A stretch of DNA of 64,000 bases from Agrobacterium cavarae. GTDB lineage: Bacteria > Pseudomonadota > Alphaproteobacteria > Rhizobiales > Rhizobiaceae. The notes under the pieces were generated by a model. It did no database searches. It saw only the letters and a program-made list of their open reading frames with translations, and had not been told where the DNA came from. This document shows, piece by piece, positions 45,694 to 55,074 of the stretch (within the stretch, counting starts at the first letter, position 1; every line of letters begins with the position of its first letter). The position numbers were made by a program, and so were the translations under genes. The stretch spans positions 101,412 through 165,411 of the forward strand of contig NZ_SISF01000029.1 of assembly GCF_004310285.1 (NCBI RefSeq). The letters run 5' to 3'.

Positions 45694-46389
45694 TCACGCA
45701 ATAAGCTTGTTGTCTCGCCAAAGGCGGAAACCGCCCTCAAAGGCCAGAGTGTTGTCGCCCTTGCGGCAGTTTGGGGGAAGTGAATCGAGTTTCTCCACAT
45801 TGCCGCCACCGATGACCACATAGTCCGGCTCAAGGGCGTCAGTCAGAGCTTCGACCACGTCGAAGACCCGCTTCTGCCACTTCTTGTGGCCTTTCTTTTC
45901 ACGGTAGGCTTCGCTGACGTAATGCTCGTAGCTCTTGCGCTTGCGATAGGGAAGGTGGGCGATCTCCATCGGCTGCGCGACGTTTTCCACGATCATCGCC
46001 GCTCCAAGCCCGGTGCCGAGGCCAAGAAACAGCATGCGGCCGCCTTTATAGGAGCCGATCGCCTGCATCATGGCGTCGTTGACGATGCGAACGGGATGGC
46101 CGAAGGCGGCCTCGTAATCGAACCCAACCCAGCCCTCGCCAAGGTTCGCAGGGTCGCGAAGCGGCTTGTTATGAACAACGGGGCCTGGATAACCCATCGA
46201 GATGACGTCGTATTTCATGCCCTTCGCCATGGCCTTCACGGCCTCGACCATGTCGGAGGCGGTCATGGTCTTTCCGCTTTCCGCCTTCTTTTCCTCACCA
46301 CCTGCGCTGGAAAGGATTTTGACGTGGCTGCCGCCGATATCGATGGACAGGACAACGCGATCTTTGGTCTCTGAAATATCTTGAGTCAT
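45694..46389 (-). CDS. ROK-family glucokinase, polyphosphate-glucokinase-like
   Basis: 231-residue sugar kinase. It has the phosphate motif LSIDIGGSHVKIL, the sugar-binding and catalytic Asp region RIVNDAMMQAIGSYKGG, and LGLGTGLGAAM. The zinc CxCGxxGCxE motif of many ROK proteins is absent, as in polyphosphate/ATP glucokinases. It would convert glucose to glucose 6-phosphate, using ATP or polyphosphate. The ATG at 46389 is nine bases after GGAG; an in-frame TTG upstream is rejected. It is last in an operon with glucoamylase, gnd and zwf, which fits the reaction order. Confidence 0.85.
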   Translation of the reverse strand: MTQDISETKDRVVLSIDIGGSHVKILSSAGGEEKKAESGKTMTASDMVEAVKAMAKGMKYDVISMGYPGPVVHNKPLRDPANLGEGWVGFDYEAAFGHPVRIVNDAMMQAIGSYKGGRMLFLGLGTGLGAAMIVENVAQPMEIAHLPYRKRKSYEHYVSEAYREKKGHKKWQKRVFDVVEALTDALEPDYVVIGGGNVEKLDSLPPNCRKGDNTLAFEGGFRLWRDNKLIA

Positions 46390-46407
46390 ATATATTTTCT
46401 CCAATGG

Positions 46408-47778
46408 TCAGGCGGGGTCTACCCAGCCTCCAGGCGGCGCGGATTTGTCCATCTCGGTTGGTCCCCATGTCCCCGGCTTGTAGGTCGGCGGAATGGTCTT
46501 GTTGTCCAGGATCGGCTCGACAATCTTCCACGCCAATTCCGCGGCATCCTGCCGGGTGAACAGTTGCCGATAACCGGCCATGGCGTCGCCGATCAACCGC
46601 TCATAGGGCGCCATATCGCCGATGCCGTCATCAAGCGCCGTGAGTTCGACCGCCTCACCCTTCATTTTTTCGCCGGCCGCCTTGCGGCGCGCGCCGACGC
46701 CGATGGAGATATCCGGACCAAGGCGGAAGCGGATGTAGTTGGCCGGTGTATCAGTAACGTCATCGAAGAGTGCCACGGGAGGGCGCTTGAAGCGGACGAC
46801 CACTTCGGTGGCGTGGGCGGGCAGGTTCTTACCGGCGCGGATGAAGAACGGCACCCCATTCCAACGCCACGTCGCAACCCGGAAGCGAACGGCAGCGAAG
46901 GTTTCCGTCGGCGATGACGGGGCCACGCCGGGTTCGTCAGTGTAACCTTCGAACTGGCCGCGCACCACGTCTTCTTTGGACAGCGGCGGCATGGCTTTCA
47001 GCACCTGCACCTTCTCGTCCACGAGATCGTCGGAGGCACCCGAAGCTGGCGGCTCCATGGTGAGGAGCAGGAGGACGTTGACGAGATGGTTCTGGATCAC
47101 ATCGCGGATGCAGCCCACTTCGTCATAAAATTTGCCTCGCCCTTTGATGCCGAAATCCTCGGCCATGGTGATCTGCACGCTCTCCACATGATCTCGATTC
47201 CACACCGGCTCAAGGAAGCTGTTGGCAAAGCGAAAATACAGAAGGTTCTGAATGGCTTCCTTGCCAAGGAAGTGGTCGATGCGAAAGATTGCATCTTCCT
47301 CGAACACCTTGTGCAGCACGTCGTTCAGCTTCTTGGCCGAAGCAAGGTCGCGCCCAAACGGCTTTTCCACCATCAGCCGGGCGTTCTTGGCGATGCCGGC
47401 CTGATCAAGACCATCGGCGACTGTCTCGAACAGGGACGGTGGAATTGCGAGATAGTATAGCGGGTTTTGATGTCCTGCCAGCGCCTGCTTCAGTTTGTCA
47501 AATGTCGACTGGCTGCGGTAATCGCCGGAGACGTAGGACAACTTCTCCGCCATCTTTGAGAAAGCAGCCTCATCGATGGTGTCAACGTGTTTCGACACGG
47601 CGTCTTTGGCACGCGCGATTAGCTGATCGCGCGTCCAGTCGTCGAAGGCCACACCGATGATGGGCGTGTTGAGCGCGCCACGCTTCACCATCGCATAGAG
47701 CGAGGGAAAGATCATCTTGTGCGCGAGATCACCGGTGGCACCGAACACCACCAATACGTCGGACTGTTCCTGTGCCAT
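46408..47778 (-). CDS. zwf: Glucose-6-phosphate 1-dehydrogenase
   Basis: 456-residue enzyme making 6-phosphogluconolactone and NAD(P)H. The coenzyme motif is [12 protein letters not shown] near residue 10, and the active site RIDHFLGKE carries the catalytic His. The C-terminal domain is present. It is slightly shorter than the usual 490-residue central-metabolism Zwf and probably a second, specialised copy. It lies 18 bp before the kinase and 17 bp after gnd. No 6-phosphogluconolactonase gene (pgl) is seen in the operon. Confidence 0.95.
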   Translation of the reverse strand: MAQEQSDVLVVFGATGDLAHKMIFPSLYAMVKRGALNTPIIGVAFDDWTRDQLIARAKDAVSKHVDTIDEAAFSKMAEKLSYVSGDYRSQSTFDKLKQALAGHQNPLYYLAIPPSLFETVADGLDQAGIAKNARLMVEKPFGRDLASAKKLNDVLHKVFEEDAIFRIDHFLGKEAIQNLLYFRFANSFLEPVWNRDHVESVQITMAEDFGIKGRGKFYDEVGCIRDVIQNHLVNVLLLLTMEPPASGASDDLVDEKVQVLKAMPPLSKEDVVRGQFEGYTDEPGVAPSSPTETFAAVRFRVATWRWNGVPFFIRAGKNLPAHATEVVVRFKRPPVALFDDVTDTPANYIRFRLGPDISIGVGARRKAAGEKMKGEAVELTALDDGIGDMAPYERLIGDAMAGYRQLFTRQDAAELAWKIVEPILDNKTIPPTYKPGTWGPTEMDKSAPPGGWVDPA

Positions 47779-47795
47779 GGCTTTTTTCTCCCGCC

Positions 47796-48800
47796 TTACT
47801 TGGCTTTTTCCAGATGGCCGCCAAAGGCGTGGCGCATGGCCGATAGCACCTTGCCAGCAAACTGTGCCTCACCGCGCGAGGAAAAGCGTTCGAAGAGCGC
47901 CGAGGCGAGAACCGGGGCGGGTACACCCGTTTCCACGGCGGCCTGCAACGTCCAACGGCCTTCGCCGGAATCCGATACGCGGCCGTCGTAGTGTTCGAGG
48001 TGTGGGTCCTGCTTCAGCGCCTCTGCGGTCAGATCCAGCAGCCATGAACCAATGACAGAACCGTGTCTCCAAACTTCTGTCACAGCGGGCAGATCGACAT
48101 CGAAACGATAATACTGCGGATTGGCGAGCGGCGCCGTTTCTGCATCGACCTCGCGCTCGCTATTCCCGGCGTTGGCGGCTTTCAGTATGTTCAAGCCTTC
48201 GGCATAAGCTGCCATGACTCCATATTCGATGCCGTTATGCACCATCTTGACGAAGTGGCCGGCGCCGGCCGGACCGCAATGGAGATAGCCTCTTGGAGCT
48301 GTGCCGGTTTCCGGATCCTCCGCAATGTTCTGCCCGGCACCCGGTGCGAGAGAAGCAAAGATCGGATCGAGACGCTGTACGGCGGCCTTCGGGCCCCCGA
48401 TCATCAGCGAGTAACCACGCTCCAGGCCCCAGACGCCACCCGATGTCCCGACGTCGATGAAGTCGATGCCCAACGGTGCGAACTCCGCGGAGAGATTGAT
48501 CGCCTCATGATAAAGCGAGTTGCCGCCATCGATGATGGCGTCGCCATTGTCGAGCTGAGAGGCAAACTCCCGCGCGATTTTCGGCGTAATCGCAGCGGGC
48601 AGCATCAGCCAGACGGCGCGCGGCTTTTCAAGTTTGGAGATGAGGTCGGCAGGCGAGGATGCGCCCTTTGCACCTTCCTTCACCAAGGCGGCGACATTGT
48701 CCGCATTGACGTCGAAGACGACGCAGTCATGACCCTGTTTGAGGAGGCGGCGAACCATGTTGGCGCCCATACGGCCGAGGCCTACCATTGCAATTTGCAT
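47796..48800 (-). CDS. gnd: 6-phosphogluconate dehydrogenase, short (GndA/YqeC) type
   Basis: 334-residue decarboxylating dehydrogenase (6-phosphogluconate to ribulose 5-phosphate). Its Rossmann motif is [15 protein letters not shown], followed by [20 protein letters not shown] and the catalytic Lys/His region [12 protein letters not shown]. The short form (about 300-335 residues) often prefers NAD. The ATG at 48800 follows the glucoamylase stop after one base (TGAGATG), with GGAG upstream; a start 12 bases earlier is possible. Confidence 0.94.
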   Translation of the reverse strand: MQIAMVGLGRMGANMVRRLLKQGHDCVVFDVNADNVAALVKEGAKGASSPADLISKLEKPRAVWLMLPAAITPKIAREFASQLDNGDAIIDGGNSLYHEAINLSAEFAPLGIDFIDVGTSGGVWGLERGYSLMIGGPKAAVQRLDPIFASLAPGAGQNIAEDPETGTAPRGYLHCGPAGAGHFVKMVHNGIEYGVMAAYAEGLNILKAANAGNSEREVDAETAPLANPQYYRFDVDLPAVTEVWRHGSVIGSWLLDLTAEALKQDPHLEHYDGRVSDSGEGRWTLQAAVETGVPAPVLASALFERFSSRGEAQFAGKVLSAMRHAFGGHLEKAK

Positions 48801-48801
48801 C

Positions 48802-51309
48802 TCATTCTCCATTTTCGATGCGGGCTGAATCACTTGTTTCATCCACGACGTGAACGGTAAAGTTGGTGTTTTCCCACGTTCCGCTGTCTGGCCAATAGAA
48901 GGTGAAGACGATCGTTTTTCCTGCGTCTTCATGCTGGACAGGCAGGTCGGCGTAATAGGTGCCAAGTCCCGATGGTACCATTGGCGTATCGGAAGTGCTG
49001 ACCCAGCCGTCCGCGCTCCAATGCACCACCGCGTTCGTCTCGGTTTCCAGTCGAAGCATCTTGCCAACGGGGATCGATGACAGGCGGTTGTTGAAACGCC
49101 AGATGCGCAACTGAGACCCTGTCTTGTTCTTGATGTAGCGCTCGACGCCCTGCGGTGGCATATCGAACACGGTGCCATCCTTCAGCGATCGCAGAAGCTT
49201 GATATGCTCGGAATGGGCCCAGACGAGTGGCATGGCGCTGCCCGAAGGGCGACCGAGAAACAGCTCCTTCTCCGGCAGATCCGGTCCATCCCAAACCTGC
49301 TCCGGGAAAAGCCCGCCATAGCCCGCCGATTTCTCCAGCGTTCCCAGAAGCGCTTCGGCAGCTTCACTCCGGCCGGCAGCAAGTTCGTAATGCGCGCGTT
49401 CGCCAGCCAATAGCGGCCAAGGCCGACCCTTGCCCGTACCATCGAAGGGGGCGCCATCTTCATGCTCGCCATAGCCATCGCCGGTGTAGCGATACCAGAG
49501 CGATCCCTGTGGCAGATCGGCGCGCAGGCTGTGATCGATGGCTTGGATGGTGTCGAGAATATGCGGATCGTCGGGCGCGCGCAGGCCGAAACGGACGAGA
49601 GCCAAGGCATCCGGACTGAGCACGTCGGCTGTCGGCAACAGTGCCCGGTCGGGCGTCTGATTGCGGATTTCCGTGTTGCCTGAGGCTCTTGCCTCATCCG
49701 TCGTGCCAAGCGGCGCGATGCGGACATAATGACCTGAGATTCCAAGCGCTTCGCAGAAATTCTTCTCGCCGGCAAAGGTCCATTGTTCGATCTGTTCGTT
49801 CCAGCAGTCCGCGGTTTCGCGCAGATGATTGGCAGCCACATCGTCGCCGTCAAGCGAGAGCAAATCGGCCGCTGCAAGCAGCGCGGCGATCTCAACGGCA
49901 AGCGTGAAGGGACTATAGCCTGCATCCTCTTCCCAACGATCCTCGCAGGTTGTGGGGCCGTTTGTCAGGATGTAGTTCGCCGCGCTTCGTACCATTGGCA
50001 TGAAGCGCTTCTGTGCCTTCGCATCAAGATGCCCCAGCCGTCGCAGCATGTCGGTGAGCAGGATAGGAAAGGCGCACTCATCCATCTGAATGCCTGGCCA
50101 ATAGGGTTTCCCATCAAGCCAGAGATTCTGCGGCCAGCGACCGGAAGGCTGTTGAACATGGCGCAGATAGTCGAGGATGGCGATTGCTTCCTCCGCATCA
50201 CCTGCGGCCAAAAATCCGCCAGCCGTCTCCACCAGGTCGCGGGGCCAGACGAGGTGATAGCCGCCAAGGTCGTCATCGCCTTTGGAGAAGCCCCAGGGAA
50301 TGGAGAGGCTGGCAACCACGGCGCCCGCCCGATCGGCTGCCCTGTGCGAGGCGAGAACGGCGGTTGATACCCGGTAGGCATTCACGCCGGCCTGCTCCTG
50401 GCGATCCAGCGGGACGAGCTTTTGCTGCCAGGCCTGCCAGTTGGCGACATAGTGTTGTTGTGCCTTTTCAAACCCGTCCTTGAGGCTGCCCGCTGCTGCG
50501 GCGGCTGCCTCGAATTCCGTTTGACCGAAACCGATGGCCATTGTCGCTTCCTGGCACGCACCGGTGAAATCGAACTCACCTGCCAGGGCCACGTTGCCGT
50601 CATCGGCTCGCTGGTATTGTTCGGCAATGCGCCCATGTTGTTTCAACTGCCGCCAGCCATCCGAAACGCCGACAAAACCCGCGCTGACAGCGCGCCATGG
50701 CGTGTCGGAGATGAGCGCCAGATAACGTGAGCGGCCGGTTGCGAACAGCACGGTCTTGTCCTCGAACTCACTAATCCAGGCCGAGTTCAGTTGTCCGGCA
50801 TTGACCAGATGGGGAGCGAGCAGGGCGGTGACCCTGTAGTCATTCACCTCACCCTTGAGTGCCGTGAAGCGGACACGCTGCATCACGCAGGCGCGAGACG
50901 GATCTGTCACCACCTGCTTCTCGATCCTATAGCGCCCATCTCGCGCGGTGTTGATGATGGAGAAGGCAGGAATCCCAGGGGCGATTGTCCTGGTTTCCGT
51001 TTCGCAATCGCGCTTTTCCTCGGAAAAGTAACCGTCATTGCCGGTGACGACGAAACCGAAATCGCGTGTGCAGGCGCTGTCGACGCGGGGATAGTAAATT
51101 TCGTTGAGAACGCCGTGGCTCAAGGTGAACCAGACACGCGAATGTTTGGAGAGTGCGGTGCCAATGCCGTTTTTAGCACTCGATGTCCAGCGCGCGTCGA
51201 TGCCGGGCGCTCCAGGAGCAGCGTCCACCATTTTGCTCAAATGAGGTGTGCCGGTATCTGACTCGCTTTTCGTTGTCGGGATGGAAGGTTCAGGAAGGGA
51301 ACTCGTCAT
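48802..51309 (-). CDS. GH15 glucoamylase-like glycosidase
   Basis: 835-residue inverting alpha-glucosidase. An N-terminal beta-rich domain (NGIGTALSKHSRVWFTLSHGVLNEIYYPRVD) is followed by an (alpha/alpha)6 barrel. Expected catalytic regions are GGYHLVWPRDLVETAGGF and the later GLFPEQVWD. No clear signal peptide is present, so it acts in the cytoplasm, on imported maltodextrins, glycogen-derived oligosaccharides or perhaps trehalose (some GH15 members). It heads the glucoamylase-gnd-zwf-kinase operon, which would convert glucan to glucose and then to ribulose 5-phosphate with two reductions of cofactor. Confidence 0.93.
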   Translation of the reverse strand: MTSSLPEPSIPTTKSESDTGTPHLSKMVDAAPGAPGIDARWTSSAKNGIGTALSKHSRVWFTLSHGVLNEIYYPRVDSACTRDFGFVVTGNDGYFSEEKRDCETETRTIAPGIPAFSIINTARDGRYRIEKQVVTDPSRACVMQRVRFTALKGEVNDYRVTALLAPHLVNAGQLNSAWISEFEDKTVLFATGRSRYLALISDTPWRAVSAGFVGVSDGWRQLKQHGRIAEQYQRADDGNVALAGEFDFTGACQEATMAIGFGQTEFEAAAAAAGSLKDGFEKAQQHYVANWQAWQQKLVPLDRQEQAGVNAYRVSTAVLASHRAADRAGAVVASLSIPWGFSKGDDDLGGYHLVWPRDLVETAGGFLAAGDAEEAIAILDYLRHVQQPSGRWPQNLWLDGKPYWPGIQMDECAFPILLTDMLRRLGHLDAKAQKRFMPMVRSAANYILTNGPTTCEDRWEEDAGYSPFTLAVEIAALLAAADLLSLDGDDVAANHLRETADCWNEQIEQWTFAGEKNFCEALGISGHYVRIAPLGTTDEARASGNTEIRNQTPDRALLPTADVLSPDALALVRFGLRAPDDPHILDTIQAIDHSLRADLPQGSLWYRYTGDGYGEHEDGAPFDGTGKGRPWPLLAGERAHYELAAGRSEAAEALLGTLEKSAGYGGLFPEQVWDGPDLPEKELFLGRPSGSAMPLVWAHSEHIKLLRSLKDGTVFDMPPQGVERYIKNKTGSQLRIWRFNNRLSSIPVGKMLRLETETNAVVHWSADGWVSTSDTPMVPSGLGTYYADLPVQHEDAGKTIVFTFYWPDSGTWENTNFTVHVVDETSDSARIENGE

Positions 51310-51563
51310 TTCAAGAATGCCTTGATGCGCTGCAAAATGAATAGCTTAAGTTCAAAACAAGAGAGGATCGGCTGTCACCCCACCCGGAATATTTCAGTTC
51401 ATACTCAGATACCACAATGGTACTTGGCAACTTACATTTTCGTAATTCTTAAACAAACTTCGATGCTTCTATCGCCTTACCCAGCGCCGTTGTCGTCGAA
51501 GCCTTTCAAATCCATGCGAACAACGAGATTGACCGGCTTTCGGTTGCACCAGTGAAAAATTTC

Positions 51564-52934
51564 TTATGACGATCCAGTTCGGGAGACCGGAAGCGTTACA
51601 ATGGCCTGAAAACCGTTTTTGCTGTTCTGGAGCGTAACGGTACCGCCATAGAGTTCGACAATTTCCTTCGATATCCCCAAACCGAAGCCACTGCCCTGTA
51701 CACTCTCATCCAGCCGCATACCCGGCTGGAAAGCCTCGTTGATCCTGTCTTCGGCAATGCCCGGGCCGTCGTCGGTAATCGTGATCGCGACAAGGCCGCC
51801 TGTTCGCGTGGAAGTGACTGTCACTGCGGTAGAAGCCCATTTGAACGCATTGTCCAGCAGGTTGCCAAGAATTTCGTCCACGTCCTCCGGATCGCAGCGA
51901 ATGCCGGCGCGGTCCTCGACTTCGCAACGAACCGACAAAGCCTTGTCGCGATAAATGTTCGAGAGAACGAGGATGAGGTCGTCGAGACGGGGGCGAAGCA
52001 AGACGTGCCGATCGGAAGGCTGCCCTGCCGTGGACTTTCGCGCGTCGGCAAGATGATGCCGGATTCGACGATCGATACGCAGGACGAGATCTCTCAATCC
52101 GCCACTCGCATCGTTGTCGTCGTTCAATCCAAGCGTCAGGCTGGCGACGGGTGTTTTCAGCCCGTGGGCCATATTGGCAAAATGGATCCGCGCCTCCTCA
52201 AGTCGCCTTTCGTTCAACGCGATCAGCCGGTTGATCTCCGTCGCGACGGGCTTCAACTCTTCGACTTCTCCCTCGGGGAGAGTTGAGCGATTGCCGGCTG
52301 ATACCTCTGCGATATCGGTCGTCAAGCGCTTGAGCGGCTTGAGGCCGAACCGCACCTGTAGATACGTTCCGATGAGGAGAGTTATACCGAGCAGCGCCAT
52401 GGCCGGCACGAGCCACATGAGGGACCGGAACGCCGGATCGGTCAACGCAGCCTCAGGCGCAGACGCCGTGATCTGCACCAGCTGGCCGTCGATGCGTGTC
52501 GACAGGGTGCGCGTGTAAAGCCCGCGTCCATTGCCGTCTTCCGTCTCACCTGGCCGTGGTCGGGCCGACGTAAGATCGCGCCAGTCCGCCTGGCGACCGC
52601 CGGGTTTGAGGGCGCGACGCTCCAGAGAACGGGACGAGAGCGTCGATGTCTCTGATCTCACCTGCCAGTACCATCCGGAATTCGGTCGATCAAAGGGCGG
52701 TCCGTCCAGTTGAGAAGCCATCATCAACTGGCCGTTTTCGCTAACGGTCAAGCTGCTGCGCGCACCTTCGATCTGGGTATCCAGCCGCTGGTCAATCTGC
52801 TCGCGGACGACCCCGGCAACGATGAACCAGAGAATAACGGATGCGACGAGAATAGCACCCGCCACGAAGGCGGCGGAGAACGCTGTCAGGCGTCCGGCAA
52901 TCGAGGTGGGGCGGGAAAGGCGCGGCCATCTCAT
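51564..52934 (-). CDS. Sensor histidine kinase (PhoQ/FeuQ-like)
   Basis: 456-residue inner-membrane kinase. The first membrane segment is at about 15-40 (LTAFSAAFVAGAILVASVILWFIVAG) and the second near 170-195, enclosing a periplasmic sensor of about 130 residues. HAMP-like and H-box (MAHGLKTPVASL) segments follow, with the ATPase domain N-box NLLDNAFKWA, DDGPGI and GFGLGISKEIVELYGG. The stop/start overlap with the regulator gene shows co-expression. The signal may be divalent cations or envelope stress, as in related systems; not shown. Confidence 0.94.
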   Translation of the reverse strand: MRWPRLSRPTSIAGRLTAFSAAFVAGAILVASVILWFIVAGVVREQIDQRLDTQIEGARSSLTVSENGQLMMASQLDGPPFDRPNSGWYWQVRSETSTLSSRSLERRALKPGGRQADWRDLTSARPRPGETEDGNGRGLYTRTLSTRIDGQLVQITASAPEAALTDPAFRSLMWLVPAMALLGITLLIGTYLQVRFGLKPLKRLTTDIAEVSAGNRSTLPEGEVEELKPVATEINRLIALNERRLEEARIHFANMAHGLKTPVASLTLGLNDDNDASGGLRDLVLRIDRRIRHHLADARKSTAGQPSDRHVLLRPRLDDLILVLSNIYRDKALSVRCEVEDRAGIRCDPEDVDEILGNLLDNAFKWASTAVTVTSTRTGGLVAITITDDGPGIAEDRINEAFQPGMRLDESVQGSGFGLGISKEIVELYGGTVTLQNSKNGFQAIVTLPVSRTGSS

Positions 52935-53593
52935 GATGCAGCCGTCATCATGTAACCCCTGCCACGCACGGTCTCGATATATTCGGCGCCGATCTTCCGG
53001 CGCAGCCTAGCGACGATGACTTCGATGGAGTTGGAATCCACTTCGGCGTCGCCATCATAGACGCGCTCCATCAACTCGCTCCGGTCCACGATGATCTCCT
53101 TGCGCAAGATCAGGCAGGAGAGCACACGCCACTCCAGTGCGGTGAGCTTCAAGGGAACGCCGTCCTTCTCGAATGTTCCAAGCTGGGCGTTGAAGGTAAT
53201 CGATCCACAGGTCACAGTCGCGCTGGCATGGTTGTTGGCGCGCCGAACTAGCGCGCGCAGTCGCAACACCAGTTCCTCGACCTTGAAGGGTTTGGTGAGA
53301 AAGTCATCGGCTCCCGCCTTGAAGCTCGCCACCTTGTCTGGCCAGCCGTCTCTTGCCGTCAGTACGAGTACAGGAAACGTCTTGCCTGCATCTCGCCAGG
53401 AGGCGAGCACCGAAACGCCATCGATCTTGGGGAGGCCGAGATCGAGAACCGCGACATCGAAGGCTTCTGTCAGGCCCGCATGCTGACCGTCTTCACCATT
53501 GCGCGCGACATCAACAACGAAGTTTTCGTTTCGGAGACTGCCGGCAATCCGGCCTGCAAGGTCGGTATCGTCTTCGACAAGAAGGACACGCAT
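52931..53593 (-). CDS. OmpR/PhoP-family response regulator
   Basis: 220-residue regulator. The receiver domain has acidic pocket EDD at 7-9, phosphoacceptor Asp51 (VAVLDLGLPK) and Lys in FLTKPF. The winged-helix output domain (about 125-220) shows VDSNSIEVIVARLRRKIG and VRGRGYMM. It diverges from the small membrane-anchored protein at 53729, a likely target. The promoter between them holds CTGAAC-N6-GTTCAG. Confidence 0.95.
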   Translation of the reverse strand: MRVLLVEDDTDLAGRIAGSLRNENFVVDVARNGEDGQHAGLTEAFDVAVLDLGLPKIDGVSVLASWRDAGKTFPVLVLTARDGWPDKVASFKAGADDFLTKPFKVEELVLRLRALVRRANNHASATVTCGSITFNAQLGTFEKDGVPLKLTALEWRVLSCLILRKEIIVDRSELMERVYDGDAEVDSNSIEVIVARLRRKIGAEYIETVRGRGYMMTAAS

Positions 53594-53651
53594 GAGGGAA
53601 TTCTACTCCGTGGGATCGGGCTTTCTTATGGTGCTGGACGCTTAACTCAAA

Positions 53652-53669
53652 CTGAACGGGATGGTTCAG
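53652..53669. promoter_or_regulatory. Candidate response-regulator site
   Basis: CTGAAC (53652-53657) and GTTCAG (53664-53669) form an inverted repeat with a 6-bp spacer in the divergent promoter of the two-component genes and the 53729 gene. The position is right for the regulator, but OmpR-type proteins usually prefer direct repeats, so confidence is low. Confidence 0.4.
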
Positions 53670-53728
53670 GCTGGCGGTGGTGGGGCTTTGATAGAAAGGC
53701 GTCATTCCAATCACAAAGGAGACCAGAC

Positions 53729-54235
53729 ATGTCTATTACACCTGAAACCGAAACCAAGCACCACGACGACGTCAACCACGTCCACCCGCATCCGAAGAAG
53801 CGGTCTGTGGCGGCCTTCGCGGTCGGCGCCATTGCCATTCTGGCCGTCGGCGTTGCCGGTGGTGCCGGCGCCATGAAGCTGACGCAGCCCAAGGCAGAGC
53901 TTGCGCCGATTGTCCCCGTCGCCATTTCCGCCATGCCGGATGACAGCCTGACCAGCATCAAGGGCAAGGTGGTCGAGATCTTTGGCAACAAGTTCATCAT
54001 TCAGGATGAAAGTGGCCGTGCTCTCGTAGAAACGGGACGGGAGGGCAGGGGCGGTACCCTCGTCAACAAGGACGAAGTCGTTACCGTTCAGGGCCGCTTC
54101 GATGACGGCTTCCTTCACGGTAGCTACATCGTTCATGAAGATGGAAAGACCAACCCGCTCGGCCCGGCCGGCAAGCCGCCGCGCGGCCCGGAAGGTGGTC
54201 CCCGTGGACCGGAAGGCGGTCCTCACAAGCCTTGA
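53729..54235 (+). CDS. Small membrane-anchored OB-fold-like protein
   Basis: 168 residues. A His-rich cytoplasmic N-terminus (KHHDDVNHVHPHPKKR) is followed by one membrane anchor (SVAAFAVGAIAILAVGVAGGAGA). The periplasmic domain (LTSIKGKVVEIFGNKFIIQDESGRALVETG, then VVTVQGRFDDGFLHGSYIVHED) looks like an OB fold. The tail ends in repeated RGPEGGP units. The ATG is preceded by AAAGGAGA. The divergent two-component system probably controls it. The His tract and OB fold suggest metal binding or envelope stress sensing; the function is unknown. Confidence 0.85.
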   Translation: MSITPETETKHHDDVNHVHPHPKKRSVAAFAVGAIAILAVGVAGGAGAMKLTQPKAELAPIVPVAISAMPDDSLTSIKGKVVEIFGNKFIIQDESGRALVETGREGRGGTLVNKDEVVTVQGRFDDGFLHGSYIVHEDGKTNPLGPAGKPPRGPEGGPRGPEGGPHKP

Positions 54236-54260
54236 TATTTGAGGTTCGCACCATAGCTGG

Positions 54261-54297
54261 AAAAACACACGGCCGCTCGGATACGAGGCGGCCGTGT
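54261..54297 (-). terminator. Terminator of tetR (possibly bidirectional)
   Basis: ACACGGCCGC (54267-54276) and GCGGCCGTGT (54288-54297) form a 10-bp perfect stem. On the minus strand it is followed by TTTTT (complement of 54261-54265), ending tetR transcription. It also lies just after the plus-strand 53729 gene. Confidence 0.85.
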
Positions 54298-54340
54298 CGT
54301 CATGGTTTGAGCGAGGCAGCGCTGGTGGATGAGAGCAGCG

Positions 54341-54988
54341 CTAATTCGACTGCTTTCGCCGCAATGCGTCTTGCAGGCCCGAAACGAGATATCCAAGACC
54401 GCTCTCGAAGACGTATTCCGTGTTGACCGTTCCAACCTGCCGAAAGGTTTCCAGGGCTTCGGTCAACAGAGGGAGGGGAGCAAGTTCTGCATCGAAGTCG
54501 ACTTTGGCGCCGTTTTGCTCGATCCGTTCTCGCTCTTGCTCGCCCTGTTCTTCAAGAACATACCCCACCACATAGCGCGTCACGCAGATGGCGATGCCAA
54601 ACGCCTCCTTGGTTGAAAAGCCCGCATCGACATAGAGCTGCAACACCTTTTCCGTATCGGCAAAATCGGTGACCGATGGCCGCGTGCCTGCGGTCAATCG
54701 CGCGCCATCACGCACGCTGAGCAGCGCCTTGCGGACGCTGCGGGCGTTGGAAAGCGTAAACGACACCCATTCCTGTCCAGGTTTTGGCACGCGGACGTCA
54801 TGATAGCGCAGCAGCATTTCTGAATTGATCGCATCCAGCAGCTGAGACTTGTTGCGGAAATGCCAGTAGAGCGCCGGCTGCTGAACCCCAAGCCGTTCTG
54901 CTAGCTTCCGGGTGGATAGCTTGTCTATCCCGACTTCGTTCAACAGCAGCAAAGCCTCATCGATGATGCGCTCGCGTCCAATTGCCAT
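54341..54988 (-). CDS. tetR: Tetracycline repressor
   Basis: 215-residue repressor. The HTH region KLSTRKLAERLGVQQPALYWHFRNKSQLLDAI is characteristic of TetR itself, and the C-terminal drug-binding domain contains the late dimer helices. It diverges from tetA over three TGATAA palindromes, the classic arrangement in which Mg-tetracycline binding relieves repression. A chromosomal tetR-tetA pair of this kind is known in Agrobacterium C58 (the tet(30) determinant). Confidence 0.93.
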   Translation of the reverse strand: MAIGRERIIDEALLLLNEVGIDKLSTRKLAERLGVQQPALYWHFRNKSQLLDAINSEMLLRYHDVRVPKPGQEWVSFTLSNARSVRKALLSVRDGARLTAGTRPSVTDFADTEKVLQLYVDAGFSTKEAFGIAICVTRYVVGYVLEEQGEQERERIEQNGAKVDFDAELAPLPLLTEALETFRQVGTVNTEYVFESGLGYLVSGLQDALRRKQSN

Positions 54989-55005
54989 GGAAAAACACCT
55001 CTTGA

Positions 55006-55054
55006 CTTATCGGTGATAAGGGAGCTTATCACTGATAAATTTATCGCTGATAAA
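55006..55054. promoter_or_regulatory. Three tetO-like operators
   Basis: CTTATCGGTGATAAG (55006-55020), CTTATCACTGATAAA (55025-55039) and TTTATCGCTGATAAA (55040-55054) are 15-bp palindromes with the TATC-N3-GATA core of tet operators. Centres lie at 55013, 55032 and 55047; the last two directly abut. A TTGACT at 55002-55007 could serve as a -35 element toward tetA. Confidence 0.85.
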
Positions 55055-55074
55055 GTCTATGAGGATATCTCTCC

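Noticed and set aside
45423-45704. 93-codon plus-strand frame between rhaI and the ROK kinase
   Set aside because: Overlaps the end of rhaI in another frame, has no ribosome site and no recognisable fold. The 227-bp gap holds only a weak hairpin near 45663-45683.
46390-46404. TTG start five codons upstream for the ROK kinase
   Set aside because: The ATG at 46389 has GGAG nine bases upstream; the TTG would place the Shine-Dalgarno inside the coding sequence.
51310-51563. Gene or RNA in the 254-bp gap between glucoamylase and histidine kinase genes
   Set aside because: No ribosome site with a plausible frame and no strong hairpin; probably the promoter of the glucoamylase operon.
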